Source: Hartmannibacter diazotrophicus (GTDB lineage: Bacteria; Pseudomonadota; Alphaproteobacteria; Rhizobiales; Pleomorphomonadaceae). Taken from it: a stretch of 64,000 nucleotides of DNA. The stretch covers positions 310,001 through 374,000 of the forward strand of contig NZ_LT960614.1 in assembly GCF_900231165.1 (NCBI RefSeq), read 5' to 3'. The notes under the pieces are model-generated. The model was not told where the DNA came from. It saw only the letters and a program-made list of their open reading frames with translations, and searched no databases. The translations under genes were made by a program, and so were the position numbers. Positions 21,866 to 30,816 of this stretch are shown in pieces; the first letter of the stretch is position 1; every line of letters begins with the position of its first letter.

Positions 21866-22069
21866 ATGTCCGACATTGAGGCGCTCAAGGCCGAACTGAA
21901 GAAGCTCTCGGCCCGGGCCACCAACGCCAAGATGAACCTGCACGATCTGGCGGAAGACCTGCCGGTCAACTGGACCACCATCATGGAGGTCGCCGAGGCG
22001 ACGCACGAGGCCTTCGACAAGCTGGAGAAGGCCCGCAAGGAGCTGAAAGCCTTGGAGGCGGTATCATGA
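21866..22069 (+). CDS. Small nif-cluster protein (DUF683 / CCE_0567 family)
   Basis: A 67-residue, charged, helix-only protein of the DUF683 family, which sits between the DUF269 gene and a ferredoxin gene in nif operons. Members form small four-helix dimers that can bind metal; their exact function in nitrogen fixation is unknown. The sequence begins MSDIEALKAELKKLSARATN and contains the conserved HDLAEDLPVNW. GAGGAG lies 11 bases before the ATG. Its last codons overlap the fdxB start by 4 bases (ATGA), showing translational coupling. Confidence 0.9.
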   Translation: MSDIEALKAELKKLSARATNAKMNLHDLAEDLPVNWTTIMEVAEATHEAFDKLEKARKELKALEAVS

Positions 22070-22380
22070 GCTTTGCGACGAGGGACGGCTCGGCCTGGAT
22101 ACCGGAATACCTCACGGTCATCGACGGGGAGACCTGCATCGGCTGCGGCCGTTGCTACAAGGTCTGCTCGCGCGACGTGATGCATCTCCACGGCGTCGAC
22201 GACGAGGGGGAAATTCTCGGCAAGGTGATCGAAGGCGAGGACGACGACTTCGACGGCGAACTCAACCGCATGATCATGGTCGTCGACAATTCGGGCGCCT
22301 GCATCGGCTGCGGCGCCTGTGCCCGGGTCTGTCCGAAGAACTGCCAGACCCACGTCGCCGCCGACAGGATTGCGGCCTGA
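22066..22380 (+). CDS. fdxB: Nif-specific ferredoxin III (FdxB type)
   Basis: A 104-residue 2[4Fe-4S] ferredoxin of the nif-specific FdxB/ferredoxin III family. The first cluster motif is CIGCGRCYKVC (Cys 24, 27, 30, 34) and the second CIGCGACARVC (Cys 79, 82, 85, 89), with an extra Cys93; a long acidic insert (about residues 43-70) separates them, as usual in this group. It probably carries electrons for nitrogenase or cofactor synthesis. It ends the nifE operon: a strong hairpin follows 36 bases downstream. Confidence 0.95.
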   Translation: MSFATRDGSAWIPEYLTVIDGETCIGCGRCYKVCSRDVMHLHGVDDEGEILGKVIEGEDDDFDGELNRMIMVVDNSGACIGCGACARVCPKNCQTHVAADRIAA

Positions 22381-22416
22381 CCGTTCCCGACACGGCCCGT
22401 CGCTGAGCTGAAATGA

Positions 22417-22445
22417 GAGTTCCGGCATGCGAAATGCCGGAACTC
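22417..22445. terminator. Hairpin terminator between fdxB and the chemoreceptor gene
   Basis: A perfect 12-base stem, GAGTTCCGGCAT / ATGCCGGAACTC, around a 5-base loop. It lies between convergent fdxB and the reverse-strand chemoreceptor and can stop transcription from either side. The downstream T-run is weak. Confidence 0.75.
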
Positions 22446-22477
22446 CTTGTGCGTCGGTCGTCGGCCTTTCGGCAGGG

Positions 22478-24673
22478 CTATGCTGCCCGCACTGTCCGCA
22501 GGAAACGGTCCATGACGGTGCGCAGGGTTTCCGACTGAGACGAAAGTTCGTTGGCCGAAGACTCAACCTGTGTGGCTGCGGACGTGGTCTCCGCGGCGGC
22601 GTTGTTGATGCCGAAGATGTTTTCCGACACCTGCTGCGTGCCCTGGGATGCCTGCGCCACATTGTGCGCGATCTCATTTGTTGCCGCGCCCTGTTGGTCG
22701 ACCGCAGAAGCGATGGCCGCCGCGACCTCATTGATCTGGTCGATCACCCGTGTGATGGCGACGATGGATGCGGCCGACTCCTGCGTCGATTCCTGAATTT
22801 CGCCGATTTGCGCGGCGATCTCCGAGGTCGCCTTCGATGTCTGTTCGGCGAGTTGCTTGACTTCGGAAGCCACCACCGCGAAGCCCTTGCCGGCCTCGCC
22901 GGCGCGCGCGGCCTCGATCGTGGCGTTGAGCGCGAGCAGGTTGGTCTGGCTGGCGATGTTGTCGATCAGGTCGACGACATCGCCGATCTTGTTGGCCGCA
23001 CCGGAAAGTTCCCGCACCTTGCTGGCGGTGAGTTCAGCGTCGGTGGCGGCCCGCCCGGCGATGCGCGCGGATTCATCGACCTGCCGCTTGATCTCGCCGA
23101 TGGAGGCGGCCAGTTCTTCGGCCGCAGACGCGACCGTCTGGACATTGGCCGAGGCCTCGTTGGATGCGCTCGCAGCGGCGTTCGACTGTGTCGCGACCTC
23201 GTTCGTGGCCGACGACATGGTGCCGGAGGCAGCCTTCAATTGGACCGACGCGCGCACCACTCCGCTTACGACGTCGCCCATCGCGCTCTCGAATTCGTCC
23301 GCAAGGCGCAGCATTGTGCTCCGTCGCAAGGCTTCCTGCTCCTGACGGGCGGCGATGTCGGCCGCGGCCTTGCGTTCGGCTTCGGCCTCCGTGCCGATAC
23401 GGATCTGATCGACCGCGCGGGCAATGTCGCCGATCTCGTCGCGGCGCTTCGCACCCGAGATTTCCGCCAGCCGCTCGCCACCGGCAAGCCGGCGCAGGGC
23501 CTCGGTCAATTTGGCGATCGGGCTGGAAATGCTGTGGGCCAGCAGACCCATGCCGATGACCGCGGCAGCAGTGATGACGGCTGCGACGACGAGTTGCCAA
23601 AAGGCGTCGTTGCGTCCGCGTTCGGCAAGGGCCGTTGCGAGGCTTTCCGCATCGGCCATGACAACCGAGCGGGGGACGGTCACGATGACCGACCAGGTGG
23701 CATCCGTCCGCCCGAGTGGAATCGGGGAGAAGACCTGGAGCGTGTCGTTGGCTTCGTCGACGCGAATGACGGGTTTGCCCCCCGCAAGAATTTTTTCGTC
23801 CCCGGCCGCATCGCTGGAGATGGCGGAAACCGAACCGCCAATGGCTTCCGGATTGGACGACGAGGCGACGACGAGCCCGTCATTCGAAACGATCGCAAGG
23901 CTGCCAGCGCCCTCGTAGACGGTCTGGTTCACCTGTTCGGCAAGCGTCTGCACGAAGGAGAGATCGAAGTCGGCGCCGGCAACGCCAAGGAACTTGCCGT
24001 TCACGGCGATCGGCACCGACATGGTGGCCAGATAGACATGTTTGCCCTGCACGACATAGGGCAGAGGGGCAAGAATGCTTTCGCGACCCGTCGTCTGCGG
24101 GCCGATAAACCAGCCGCCCTTCATAACGCCGTTCGGGTGCGCCTCGTGGCTGTCATATTCGACCAGAGGCTGGATGGCGATTTTGCCGTGGGCATCCCGT
24201 GTCCAGTAGGGCAGGGCGCGGCCGGTTGCGTCCGAGCCGACATCTGCCTTCCCGTGATAGTTCAAGTCGAAGCCGTCGAGCGCATTGGGCATCCAGGCGC
24301 TGTAGGTCCCGTTGAAGCGCGGGTTGTCCTTCAGCACGCCGAGCAGGATGGCGTTCAGTTGCGCGCGCCTGTCTGCGAGAGGCGAACCCAGATTGTTCTC
24401 CGGTGCGGCAATGACCTCAAGGCTGCGTGCCATGGTCCGGGCGGCATCCAACGCCGAATCCACTTCCGCGCGAATAACCCCGGCCTGGGTGGACGCCAGC
24501 CGGGCAAGCGACTGCTGAGCCGACTGATCCAGAAGATGCTGGACGTTTTCCGTCACGTAGGCCGAGGTTTCCGTGCTCGAGTAGAGCCCGTATCCGACGA
24601 AGGCGACAGAAACGGTCGCGACACAGACAGCCGATAGGGCAACGATTTTGAATTTCACCGAATGCACGTTCAT
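22478..24673 (-). CDS. Methyl-accepting chemotaxis protein with periplasmic Cache domain
   Basis: An inner-membrane chemoreceptor of 731 residues. TM1 lies at about residues 7-30, followed by a large periplasmic dCache-like sensor (about 35-350), TM2 ([20 protein letters not shown]), a HAMP domain ([20 protein letters not shown]) and a cytoplasmic coiled-coil signalling domain. The kinase-contact tip [20 protein letters not shown] is intact. No C-terminal CheR-tethering pentapeptide is visible; the protein ends RFLRTVRAA. The ATG at 24673 was chosen; a TTG 48 bases upstream would add 16 residues. It is embedded between fdxB and nifQ on the opposite strand, so it may direct cells toward conditions that favour nitrogen fixation. 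The ligand is unknown. Confidence 0.9.
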   Translation of the reverse strand: MNVHSVKFKIVALSAVCVATVSVAFVGYGLYSSTETSAYVTENVQHLLDQSAQQSLARLASTQAGVIRAEVDSALDAARTMARSLEVIAAPENNLGSPLADRRAQLNAILLGVLKDNPRFNGTYSAWMPNALDGFDLNYHGKADVGSDATGRALPYWTRDAHGKIAIQPLVEYDSHEAHPNGVMKGGWFIGPQTTGRESILAPLPYVVQGKHVYLATMSVPIAVNGKFLGVAGADFDLSFVQTLAEQVNQTVYEGAGSLAIVSNDGLVVASSSNPEAIGGSVSAISSDAAGDEKILAGGKPVIRVDEANDTLQVFSPIPLGRTDATWSVIVTVPRSVVMADAESLATALAERGRNDAFWQLVVAAVITAAAVIGMGLLAHSISSPIAKLTEALRRLAGGERLAEISGAKRRDEIGDIARAVDQIRIGTEAEAERKAAADIAARQEQEALRRSTMLRLADEFESAMGDVVSGVVRASVQLKAASGTMSSATNEVATQSNAAASASNEASANVQTVASAAEELAASIGEIKRQVDESARIAGRAATDAELTASKVRELSGAANKIGDVVDLIDNIASQTNLLALNATIEAARAGEAGKGFAVVASEVKQLAEQTSKATSEIAAQIGEIQESTQESAASIVAITRVIDQINEVAAAIASAVDQQGAATNEIAHNVAQASQGTQQVSENIFGINNAAAETTSAATQVESSANELSSQSETLRTVMDRFLRTVRAA

Positions 24674-24955
24674 AGAGGCCCCCAGGAGCGATCTTTCCAC
24701 AATCGTTTTTCGATCGGACAAAGATCAAGGATAGTATGAGTTCTCGTTTCGGAGTGAATTTGGAGTTCTCATATTTTAATTTGCGTAAACATGAGACTTT
24801 CTCGGATTTGTACTTATGTATAAGCTCGCATACGTTGTGGTTTTGAAAATATTAATGTATGACGCCAGAATTATTTCTGTAATAAATTTTCGGCAACTCT
24901 GCGCTTTCGGCAAGTTGACGGGACTTGTGAGGATAAGTACGTAATATTTCGCTGA

Positions 24956-24971
24956 CGGCACGCTCATTGCC
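24956..24971 (+). promoter_or_regulatory. Sigma-54 (-24/-12) promoter of nifQ
   Basis: CGGCACG-CTCA-TTGCC fits the RpoN consensus except at the two outer bases, with correct GG-N10-GC spacing, about 70 bases before the nifQ ATG. The gap of 368 bases between the chemoreceptor start and nifQ is markedly AT-rich. It holds only an imperfect NifA-type element, TGT-N10-ACG at 24926-24941, unusually close to the -24 box. Confidence 0.8.
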
Positions 24972-25041
24972 TCCTCATGCTCTGATCCGGAAAGAGCGCG
25001 CACGCGTGTCGCTTTCCCGACAACAAAGAGGAGGCCCGATT

Positions 25042-25665
25042 ATGTTTGCCTACCACTATGCATGCCTCAGAGCCGGGCAATGGCCGCCGCGCAACGACTA
25101 CGACGCCTTCGACATCCATGTTCTCGGCTGCGCTCTGGCGAACGCCCTCGCCGAGGCGGAAGAGGGCAATGTCGCCGTCACGGAAGCCCTGGGCCTCGGA
25201 CCGGGCGATCTGATCGATGTTCTCAATCGCTGGTTCCCGCTGATGCGCCGCGCGGAGTTCAGGGTCGCCGAGGCGTCCGAACCGCAGGTCGAGATGGAGG
25301 AGCAGCTGCTGCGCGATCTGCTGATCGAGCACGCCCTGCCGGGCTCGAAGGTTTCTCGCTTCTTTGCCGCGATCATCGCCCGCCGCGCGATGCGCGACGA
25401 TCATCTCTGGCAGGATCTGGGTCTCTTTGACCGTAAGGAACTTAGCCGGCTTCTCAGTATCCATTTTCCGTCGCTCTACGCCGGCAACACGCAGAACATG
25501 CGCTGGAAGAAATACTTCTACCGGGTTCTTTGCGAAAAGGAGGGCTTCGTCCTCTGCACGGCGCCAAGCTGCAACGTGTGCACGGACTTCGCCGAATGCT
25601 TCGGCGAGGAAGATGGCATGAGCCGTATCGCCCAGATGAAGCGTGAAGTGCCCCTGAGCGCATGA
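25042..25665 (+). CDS. nifQ: Molybdenum donor protein NifQ
   Basis: NifQ is an Fe-S protein that delivers molybdenum for FeMo-cofactor synthesis. The 207-residue product ends in the diagnostic cysteine motif C-x4-C-x2-C-x5-C (CTAPSCNVCTDFAEC; Cys 172, 177, 180, 186). The region from about residue 100 (GSKVSRFFAAIIARRAMRDD) is also typical. The frame is open from 24967, but a sigma-54 promoter overlaps that point and AGAGGAGG lies just ahead of ATG 25042, so the internal ATG is the start. It is monocistronic: a strong terminator follows. Confidence 0.95.
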   Translation: MFAYHYACLRAGQWPPRNDYDAFDIHVLGCALANALAEAEEGNVAVTEALGLGPGDLIDVLNRWFPLMRRAEFRVAEASEPQVEMEEQLLRDLLIEHALPGSKVSRFFAAIIARRAMRDDHLWQDLGLFDRKELSRLLSIHFPSLYAGNTQNMRWKKYFYRVLCEKEGFVLCTAPSCNVCTDFAECFGEEDGMSRIAQMKREVPLSA

Positions 25666-25731
25666 GGACAAGAGCGCATGAGGATGTGAGCGCGGCTGGT
25701 CCGCAAGGACTAGGCCGCAGAACGGACTGAA

Positions 25732-25753
25732 GGCCGCCACGGGCGGCCTTTTT
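25732..25753 (+). terminator. Rho-independent terminator of nifQ
   Basis: GGCCGCC-ACG-GGCGGCC followed by TTTTT: a 7-base GC stem with a U-run, 67 bases after the nifQ stop. Confidence 0.9.
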
Positions 25754-25783
25754 ATGTCAGGACCCTTGTCGTGTTCCGCACGT

Positions 25784-25799
25784 TGTCGGATTCGGCACA
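25784..25799 (+). promoter_or_regulatory. NifA upstream activator sequence (iscA-nifUSV promoter)
   Basis: TGT-CGGATTCGGC-ACA is a perfect TGT-N10-ACA NifA enhancer, 61 bases upstream of the -24/-12 element. A second, imperfect copy (TGT-N10-ACG) lies 17 bases before it at 25767-25782. Confidence 0.85.
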
Positions 25800-25826
25800 A
25801 AGCGACATTCCGGAAAATAATTGTCA

Positions 25827-25839
25827 AATCAATGAATTA
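25827..25839 (+). promoter_or_regulatory. Integration host factor site
   Basis: AATCAATGAATTA matches the IHF consensus WATCAA-N4-TTR at every position. It lies between the NifA enhancer and the sigma-54 promoter, where a DNA bend would bring the two together. Confidence 0.7.
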
Positions 25840-25844
25840 ATACG

Positions 25845-25860
25845 TGGCACGCCGCCTGCA
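25845..25860 (+). promoter_or_regulatory. Sigma-54 (-24/-12) promoter of iscA-nifUSV
   Basis: TGGCACG-CCGC-CTGCA matches the RpoN consensus except for one base of the -12 element, with GG-N10-GC spacing. It lies 38 bases before the iscA start and is headed by an IHF site and a NifA enhancer. Confidence 0.88.
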
Positions 25861-25897
25861 ATATCCCTTCTCACGATTACTGAGGAGGGCCGATGCC

Positions 25898-26218
25898 ATG
25901 ATCCAGCTTACCGAAAATGCCGTGACCGCCGTCAAGACGGCGCTTGCCCAGGCCGCCGAGCCGGCCGAGGGCCTACGCATCATGGTCCAGACCGGCGGCT
26001 GCGCCGGCTACAAGTATCTGATGGGCCTGGAGACCACCGAGCGGGACGGCGACATGGTCGTCGACCAGGGCGGTGTGAAGCTCTTCATCGACAATGAATC
26101 CCAGCCGCATGTCGCCGGCATGACCGTCGATTTCGTCACCGGCCTGGAGACCTCCGGCTTCGTCTTCGAAAACCCGAACGCCACGTCGAGCTGCTCCTGC
26201 GGCAAGTCTTTCTCCTAG
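25898..26218 (+). CDS. Nif-associated A-type iron-sulfur carrier (IscA/HesB family)
   Basis: A 106-residue A-type Fe-S carrier or scaffold of the IscA(nif) kind encoded ahead of nifU. The three family cysteines are Cys35 (TGGCAGYKY), Cys99 and Cys101 (SCSCGKSFS). It would accept or deliver clusters for nitrogenase maturation together with NifU and NifS. ATG 25898 is preceded by GAGGAGGGC; the longer open frame from 25844 begins inside the promoter. The stop is separated from nifU by a 168-base gap holding a palindromic repeat, so nifUSV may be read through from the same sigma-54 promoter. Confidence 0.92.
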   Translation: MIQLTENAVTAVKTALAQAAEPAEGLRIMVQTGGCAGYKYLMGLETTERDGDMVVDQGGVKLFIDNESQPHVAGMTVDFVTGLETSGFVFENPNATSSCSCGKSFS

Positions 26219-26267
26219 AGCATCGGACCGAAAAGTGGGAACCGGTTTTCGGACCAATCCGATGCTC
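26219..26267. repeat. Rhizobiales palindromic element with AAAAGTGG core (copy 1)
   Basis: AGCATCGGA and TCCGATGCT are perfect outer arms around CCGAAAAGTGGGAACCGGTT, itself a near palindrome. The element begins at the base after the iscA stop. The same core (AAAAGTGG-N4-CG-N-T-N-TT) recurs after fixC at 36247-36294. Confidence 0.75.
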
Positions 26268-26386
26268 ACCCAAGGACTTGAGAGCATCGTACTCGGCCTG
26301 ACATTCCCCACGACACTCTAGAGGACGCTCGCCCCCGTTCATGCCCGCAAACTTGCCGGCACTCAATTTTGCGAAAGGCACACGCC

Positions 26387-27376
26387 ATGTGGGACTACAC
26401 CGACAAGGTCAAGGACTACTTCTTCAACCCCAAGAACGCGGGCGTCCTGACGGAAGCCAACGCGGTCGGCGAGGTCGGCGCGATTTCCTGCGGCGACGCC
26501 CTGAAGCTGATGCTGAAGGTGAACCCTGAGACGGAGGTCATCGAGGAGGCGCGCTTCCAGACCTTCGGCTGCGGCTCGGCCATCGCCTCGTCCTCGGCGC
26601 TGACCGAGATCGTGATCGGCAAGACGATCACGCAAGCCCTCGCGCTCACCAACCAGGATATCGCCGACTTCCTCGGCGGGCTGCCGCCGGAAAAGATGCA
26701 CTGCTCCGTCATGGGCTACGAGGCCCTGCAGGCGGCGGTCGCCAACTACCGCGGTGAGGAATGGGAAGACGATCACGAGGAAGGCGCCCTCGTCTGCAAG
26801 TGCTTCGGCGTCGACGAGGGGGTCATCGAGCGCGCCGTGCGCACCAACAAGCTGACGACGCCCGAGCAGGTCACCTTCTACACCAAGGCTGGCGGCGGCT
26901 GCCTCACCTGCTTCGAGGCCATCGAGGAGACGCTCGCCCGCGTCAACGCGGCGATGGTCGACGAGGGCGTGATCGCGGCGGAGGCGGCTTACCAGGTCGG
27001 CGCGGTCGATCCGCGCGCCATGAAGGCCAAGGCCCAGCCGAGGGAACTGCGCCAGGCGCGCACCGATGTCGACAAGCTGATGGGCCAGAAGGCGGCGGTT
27101 TCCCAGCCGATCAGCCTGTCGCCGATCCCACCGGCCAAGCCGAAGATGACCATGCTGCAGAAGATCAAGGCGATCGAGACGGCCATCGAGGAGATCCGGC
27201 CGTATCTGCACGCCGACGGCGGCGACTGCGAACTCGTCGATGTCGAGGGCGACGTCGTGTCGGTGAAGCTCTCCGGCGCCTGCGTCGGCTGCCAGATGGC
27301 CTCCGTCACGCTCTCCGGCGTCAAGGAACGCCTCATCGAAAAGCTTGGCCTGCCGCTCAAGGTCGTTCCGGTTTGA
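26387..27376 (+). CDS. nifU: Nitrogenase Fe-S cluster scaffold NifU
   Basis: NifU assembles [2Fe-2S] and [4Fe-4S] clusters for the nitrogenase Fe protein, using sulfur from NifS. The 329-residue protein has all three modules. The IscU-like N-domain has Cys35, Cys62 and Cys106. The central permanent [2Fe-2S] domain has Cys137, 139, 172 and 175, the same numbers as in Azotobacter. The C-terminal Nfu domain has CVGC (Cys299 and 302). ATG 26387 was chosen because the preceding in-frame TTG adds six residues with no family match. nifS follows after 14 bases. Confidence 0.97.
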   Translation: MWDYTDKVKDYFFNPKNAGVLTEANAVGEVGAISCGDALKLMLKVNPETEVIEEARFQTFGCGSAIASSSALTEIVIGKTITQALALTNQDIADFLGGLPPEKMHCSVMGYEALQAAVANYRGEEWEDDHEEGALVCKCFGVDEGVIERAVRTNKLTTPEQVTFYTKAGGGCLTCFEAIEETLARVNAAMVDEGVIAAEAAYQVGAVDPRAMKAKAQPRELRQARTDVDKLMGQKAAVSQPISLSPIPPAKPKMTMLQKIKAIETAIEEIRPYLHADGGDCELVDVEGDVVSVKLSGACVGCQMASVTLSGVKERLIEKLGLPLKVVPV

Positions 27377-27390
27377 AGGAGGGTGGATCA

Positions 27391-28593
27391 ATGAACCCCG
27401 TCTATCTCGACAACAACGCCACCACCCGGGTCGACGCCGAGGTCGTGGCGGCCATGCTGCCCTTCTTCACCGAGCAGTTCGGCAATCCCTCGTCCATGCA
27501 CGCTTTCGGGGCCGATGTCGGCGGCGCGGTCAAGGCCGCGAGGAAGTCGCTGCAGTCGCTGATCGGCGCGGAATTCGATCACGAGATCGTCTTCACGTCG
27601 GGCGGCACGGAAAGCGACAACGCCTCCATTCTCTCCGCGCTCGAGGCCAACCCGGACCGCGACGAGATCATCACCTCGTCGGTGGAACATCCGGCGATCC
27701 TGTCGCTCTGCGCCCATCTGGAAAAGACGCGCGGCATCAAGGTTCACATCATTCCGGTGGACGCGAAGGGCCGGCTCGACCGCGACGCCTACAGCGCCGC
27801 CTTGAGCCCCAAGGTCGCCATCGCTTCGATCATGTGGGCCAACAACGAGACCGGCACGATCTTCCCCGTTGCCGAACTCGCCGAGGAGGCCAAGGCCGTC
27901 GGCGCGCTGTTCCACACCGATGCGGTGCAGGCTGTCGGCAAGGTGCCGGTGGACCTGAAGTCGACCGCCATCGACATGCTCTCGCTCTCCGGCCACAAGC
28001 TGCATGGGCCGAAGGGCATCGGTGCGCTCTACGTCAAGCGCGGCGTGCGCTTCCGCTCGCAGATCAAGGGCGGCCAGCAGGAACGCGGCCGGCGCGGCGG
28101 CACGGAGAACACGCCCGGCATCGTCGGCCTTGGCAAGGCGGCCGAGCTTGCGGCCCTCCACATGGAGGAGGAGCAGACGCGGGTGAAGGCGCTCCGCGAC
28201 CGGCTGGAAAAGGGCCTGCTTCAGCGCATTCCCAACACCTTCATCACCGGCGATGTCGACAACCGCCTGCCGAACACCTGCAACATCGCCTGCGAATATA
28301 TCGAGGGCGAGGCGATCCTCCTGCTGCTCAATCGGGCCGGGATCGCGGCATCGTCAGGCTCGGCCTGCACCTCCGGCTCGCTGGAGCCGAGCCATGTGCT
28401 GCGTGCGATGAACATTCCCTACACGGCCGCCCATGGCGCGACGCGGTTTTCCTTCTCCCGCGACAATGTCGACGAGGATGTCGACCGGGTGCTGGACGCC
28501 ATGCCGCCGATCATCGAGCAACTGCGCCAGCTCTCGCCCTTCTGGCAGGGCGCGGGCGAGGCCCCGGCCGAGTTCAAGCCGGTCTACGCGTGA
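27391..28593 (+). CDS. nifS: Cysteine desulfurase NifS
   Basis: A PLP-dependent desulfurase that takes sulfur from cysteine and passes it to NifU. The 400-residue protein has the PLP lysine Lys203 in SLSGHKLHGPKG, the active-site Cys326 in SSGSACTSGSLEPSHVL and the cofactor-stacking His100 in SSVEHPAIL. The start ATG is preceded by AAGGAGGGTGG, a very strong ribosome site. The frame is open upstream through nifU, but only from 27391 does the sequence match the family. nifV follows 61 bases later. Confidence 0.97.
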   Translation: MNPVYLDNNATTRVDAEVVAAMLPFFTEQFGNPSSMHAFGADVGGAVKAARKSLQSLIGAEFDHEIVFTSGGTESDNASILSALEANPDRDEIITSSVEHPAILSLCAHLEKTRGIKVHIIPVDAKGRLDRDAYSAALSPKVAIASIMWANNETGTIFPVAELAEEAKAVGALFHTDAVQAVGKVPVDLKSTAIDMLSLSGHKLHGPKGIGALYVKRGVRFRSQIKGGQQERGRRGGTENTPGIVGLGKAAELAALHMEEEQTRVKALRDRLEKGLLQRIPNTFITGDVDNRLPNTCNIACEYIEGEAILLLLNRAGIAASSGSACTSGSLEPSHVLRAMNIPYTAAHGATRFSFSRDNVDEDVDRVLDAMPPIIEQLRQLSPFWQGAGEAPAEFKPVYA

Positions 28594-28654
28594 ACGAGGA
28601 AGGCCGGCGCTCGGGAACGGGCGCCGGCTCCCTGCAATCATCGGGTCCAAATCC

Positions 28655-29824
28655 ATGACAACGCCCTTCGTCCATCTCAACGACACCACCCTGCGCGACG
28701 GCGAGCAGGCGCCGGGCGTCGCCTTTTCGCTCGACGAGAAGATCGCCATCGCCGACGCCCTGTCGCTGGCGGGCGTTCCGGAAATCGAGGCCGGCACCCC
28801 GGCCATGGGCGAGGAGGAGGTGGAAGCGATCCGCCTGATCGCGGGCCTGAAACTCGACAGCCGCATCCTTGCCTGGTGCCGCATGTCGGAGGCCGATCTC
28901 CAGGCCGCGCGCTTCACCGGGGCGGGGGCCGTCAACCTCTCGATCCCGATGTCCGACGGCATGTTGGCGGCCAAGCTCGGCATCGATCGGAACGAGGCGC
29001 TCGCCCGCATTCGCCGGCTTGTCCCGATGGCGCTCGACAGCGGCTTTGAGGTCGCGGTCGGCGGCGAGGATGCCTCGCGGGCCGATCTCGATCATCTCGC
29101 CCGCGTGGCCGAGACAGTTGCGCAGGCCGGCGCTTTCCGCCTGCGCCTTGCCGACACCGTCGGCATTCTCGATCCCTTCTCGACCATGACAATGGTGGAG
29201 AGGGTCGTCTCCGCCTCCGGTCTGGCTATCGAATTCCATGGTCATGACGATCTCGGTCTTGCCACGGCCAACAGCCTTGCCGCCGTCAGGGCGGGGGCCC
29301 GTCACATCTCGGTGACGGTCGGCGGTATCGGCGAGCGGGCCGGCAATGCCGCGCTGGAGGAAATGGCCGTGGCGCTGCAGCGTCTCGATGGCATTCAAAC
29401 CGGCATCGCCTTCAAGCAGTTGACGCCGCTCGCCGAGCGGGTCGCCCGAGCCTCGGGCCGGCCCGTTCCCGCCGGCAAGGCGATCGTCGGCAGCGATGTC
29501 TTCACCCATGAATCCGGCATTCACGTCGCCGCCTTGCTGAAGGAGCGCTCCACCTACGAAGGGCTGGACCCCGGTCTCCTGGGGCGCCGCCACAAGATCG
29601 TCGTCGGCAAGCATTCCGGCCGGGCGTCGCTGGAGAATGTGCTTGAGGCGCGCGGCCACAAGCTCGAACCCGCCGTCGTGCCGCTGCTCACCATGCTGGT
29701 GCGCCATCAGGCGACGATCATGAAGGCACCGGTCGAGCCGGACGATCTGGAGCAGCTTCTAATCGAGGCGATGGCCTTCCTTGATCTTGAGGTCGAAGCC
29801 GCTACGCCGCCGCCGGTTCACTGA
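28655..29824 (+). CDS. nifV: Homocitrate synthase NifV
   Basis: NifV condenses acetyl-CoA and 2-oxoglutarate into homocitrate, the organic ligand of FeMo-cofactor. The 389-residue protein has the DRE-TIM metallolyase signature near its N-terminus (LNDTTLRDGEQAPGVAFS), the FHGHDDLGLATAN metal-ligand loop and the SVTVGGIGERAGNAALEE segment. THESGIHVAALL marks the C-terminal accessory region. Isopropylmalate synthase is excluded by the shorter length, the lack of a leucine-regulatory domain and the position in the nifUSV operon. ATG 28655 starts the homologous region; the open frame upstream overlaps nifS. Confidence 0.95.
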   Translation: MTTPFVHLNDTTLRDGEQAPGVAFSLDEKIAIADALSLAGVPEIEAGTPAMGEEEVEAIRLIAGLKLDSRILAWCRMSEADLQAARFTGAGAVNLSIPMSDGMLAAKLGIDRNEALARIRRLVPMALDSGFEVAVGGEDASRADLDHLARVAETVAQAGAFRLRLADTVGILDPFSTMTMVERVVSASGLAIEFHGHDDLGLATANSLAAVRAGARHISVTVGGIGERAGNAALEEMAVALQRLDGIQTGIAFKQLTPLAERVARASGRPVPAGKAIVGSDVFTHESGIHVAALLKERSTYEGLDPGLLGRRHKIVVGKHSGRASLENVLEARGHKLEPAVVPLLTMLVRHQATIMKAPVEPDDLEQLLIEAMAFLDLEVEAATPPPVH

Positions 29825-29873
29825 AGAATAACGCAGATTGGACGGATCGGCTCGGAGGCCCCTCTTTCATACG

Positions 29874-30000
29874 GTGTCATCCCCGGCGAGCCATTCGACG
29901 AATGGCGAGGGAAGGGGATCCAGAAACAAACACAGAATTCCGGACCTCCTTCTGGATTCCCTTCCCCCCGGTCCTTTCGGACCTCGGCCGGGAATGACAT
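29874..30000. repeat. Intergenic palindromic repeat (copy 2)
   Basis: Outer arms GTGTCATCCCCGGC and GCCGGGAATGACAT, with inner complementary blocks GAAGGGGATCCAGAA and TTCTGGATTCCCTTC, so the unit folds as a long two-step hairpin. It is a close, inverted relative of the element at 36358-36489. It fills most of the 239-base gap between nifV and cysE. Confidence 0.85.
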
Positions 30001-30063
30001 CCAACAGAGTTTTTGAATGTTCGGACACATTCGGGATCAAAGCGCAGCGACGGAATGCGAACG

Positions 30064-30816
30064 ATGACTGACATTGCCGCCTTGAACATCGGGATGGAAA
30101 AGCCGATGTCGCTCCTCTCCGCGATCGCCGACGACATCGCCTGCGTCAGGGCCCGCGACCCCGCGGCCCGGGGCAGGCTTGAGATCCTGCTCACCTATCC
30201 GGGCGTCCACGCGATCATCTGCCACCGCATCGCCAACCGGCTCTGGCGGGCAGGGCTGCGGTTCCCGGCCCGCTTCCTGTCCTGGTTTGGGCGGTTCCTC
30301 ACCAATGTCGACATTCATCCGGGCGCGACCATCGGCCGGCGCTTCTTCATCGATCATGGTGCGGGCGTGGTGATCGGCGAGACGGCCGAGGTCGGCGACG
30401 ACGTCACGCTCTATCACGGTGTCACGCTGGGCGGCGTTTCCTGGTCGGCTGGCAAGCGTCATCCGACGCTGCAGTCCGGTGTGCTTGTGGGGGCTGGAGC
30501 CAAGATTCTCGGGCCCATCACGGTTGGCGCCGGTTGCCGGATCGGCGCCAACTCCGTCGTCATCGAGGACGTGCCGCCCGGCATGACCGTCGTCGGTATC
30601 CCCGGCCGCATCGTTCAGCCGGCCGGCGAGCGCCGGCGCCGCGACGGGCGCATCGACCTCGAACACCACCTGATGCCGGACCCGGTCGGCGAGGCGATCG
30701 CCACGCTGCTCGACCGCATCGACTTCCTCGAAGTCCGCCAAGCGCATCTCGCCCGGAAGCTGGCGGCCTTCGAAACCCCATCCACGACCCCACCCGACGA
30801 GGAGACACCGCCATGA
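30064..30816 (+). CDS. cysE: Serine O-acetyltransferase, nif-linked
   Basis: A left-handed beta-helix acetyltransferase that makes O-acetylserine, the cysteine precursor; nif-linked copies are thought to boost cysteine supply for NifS. The hexapeptide repeats run through [20 protein letters not shown] and [14 protein letters not shown], with catalytic-region His residues in DHG and YHG. The family's N-terminal helices ([20 protein letters not shown]) are present. The start is uncertain among ATG 30055, 30064 and 30106; the last ([11 protein letters not shown]) resembles most homologues and would give 236 residues. The stop overlaps the nifW start (ATGA). Confidence 0.93.
   Translation: MTDIAALNIGMEKPMSLLSAIADDIACVRARDPAARGRLEILLTYPGVHAIICHRIANRLWRAGLRFPARFLSWFGRFLTNVDIHPGATIGRRFFIDHGAGVVIGETAEVGDDVTLYHGVTLGGVSWSAGKRHPTLQSGVLVGAGAKILGPITVGAGCRIGANSVVIEDVPPGMTVVGIPGRIVQPAGERRRRDGRIDLEHHLMPDPVGEAIATLLDRIDFLEVRQAHLARKLAAFETPSTTPPDEETPP

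Noticed and set aside
24836-24851. TGT-N10-ATA as a NifA enhancer for nifQ
   Set aside because: One half-site is wrong and such matches are expected by chance in this AT-rich stretch.
26358-26372. Possible sigma-54 box directly before nifU
   Set aside because: GG and GC are separated by 11 instead of 10 bases and the flanks match poorly; nifU is better served by the iscA promoter.
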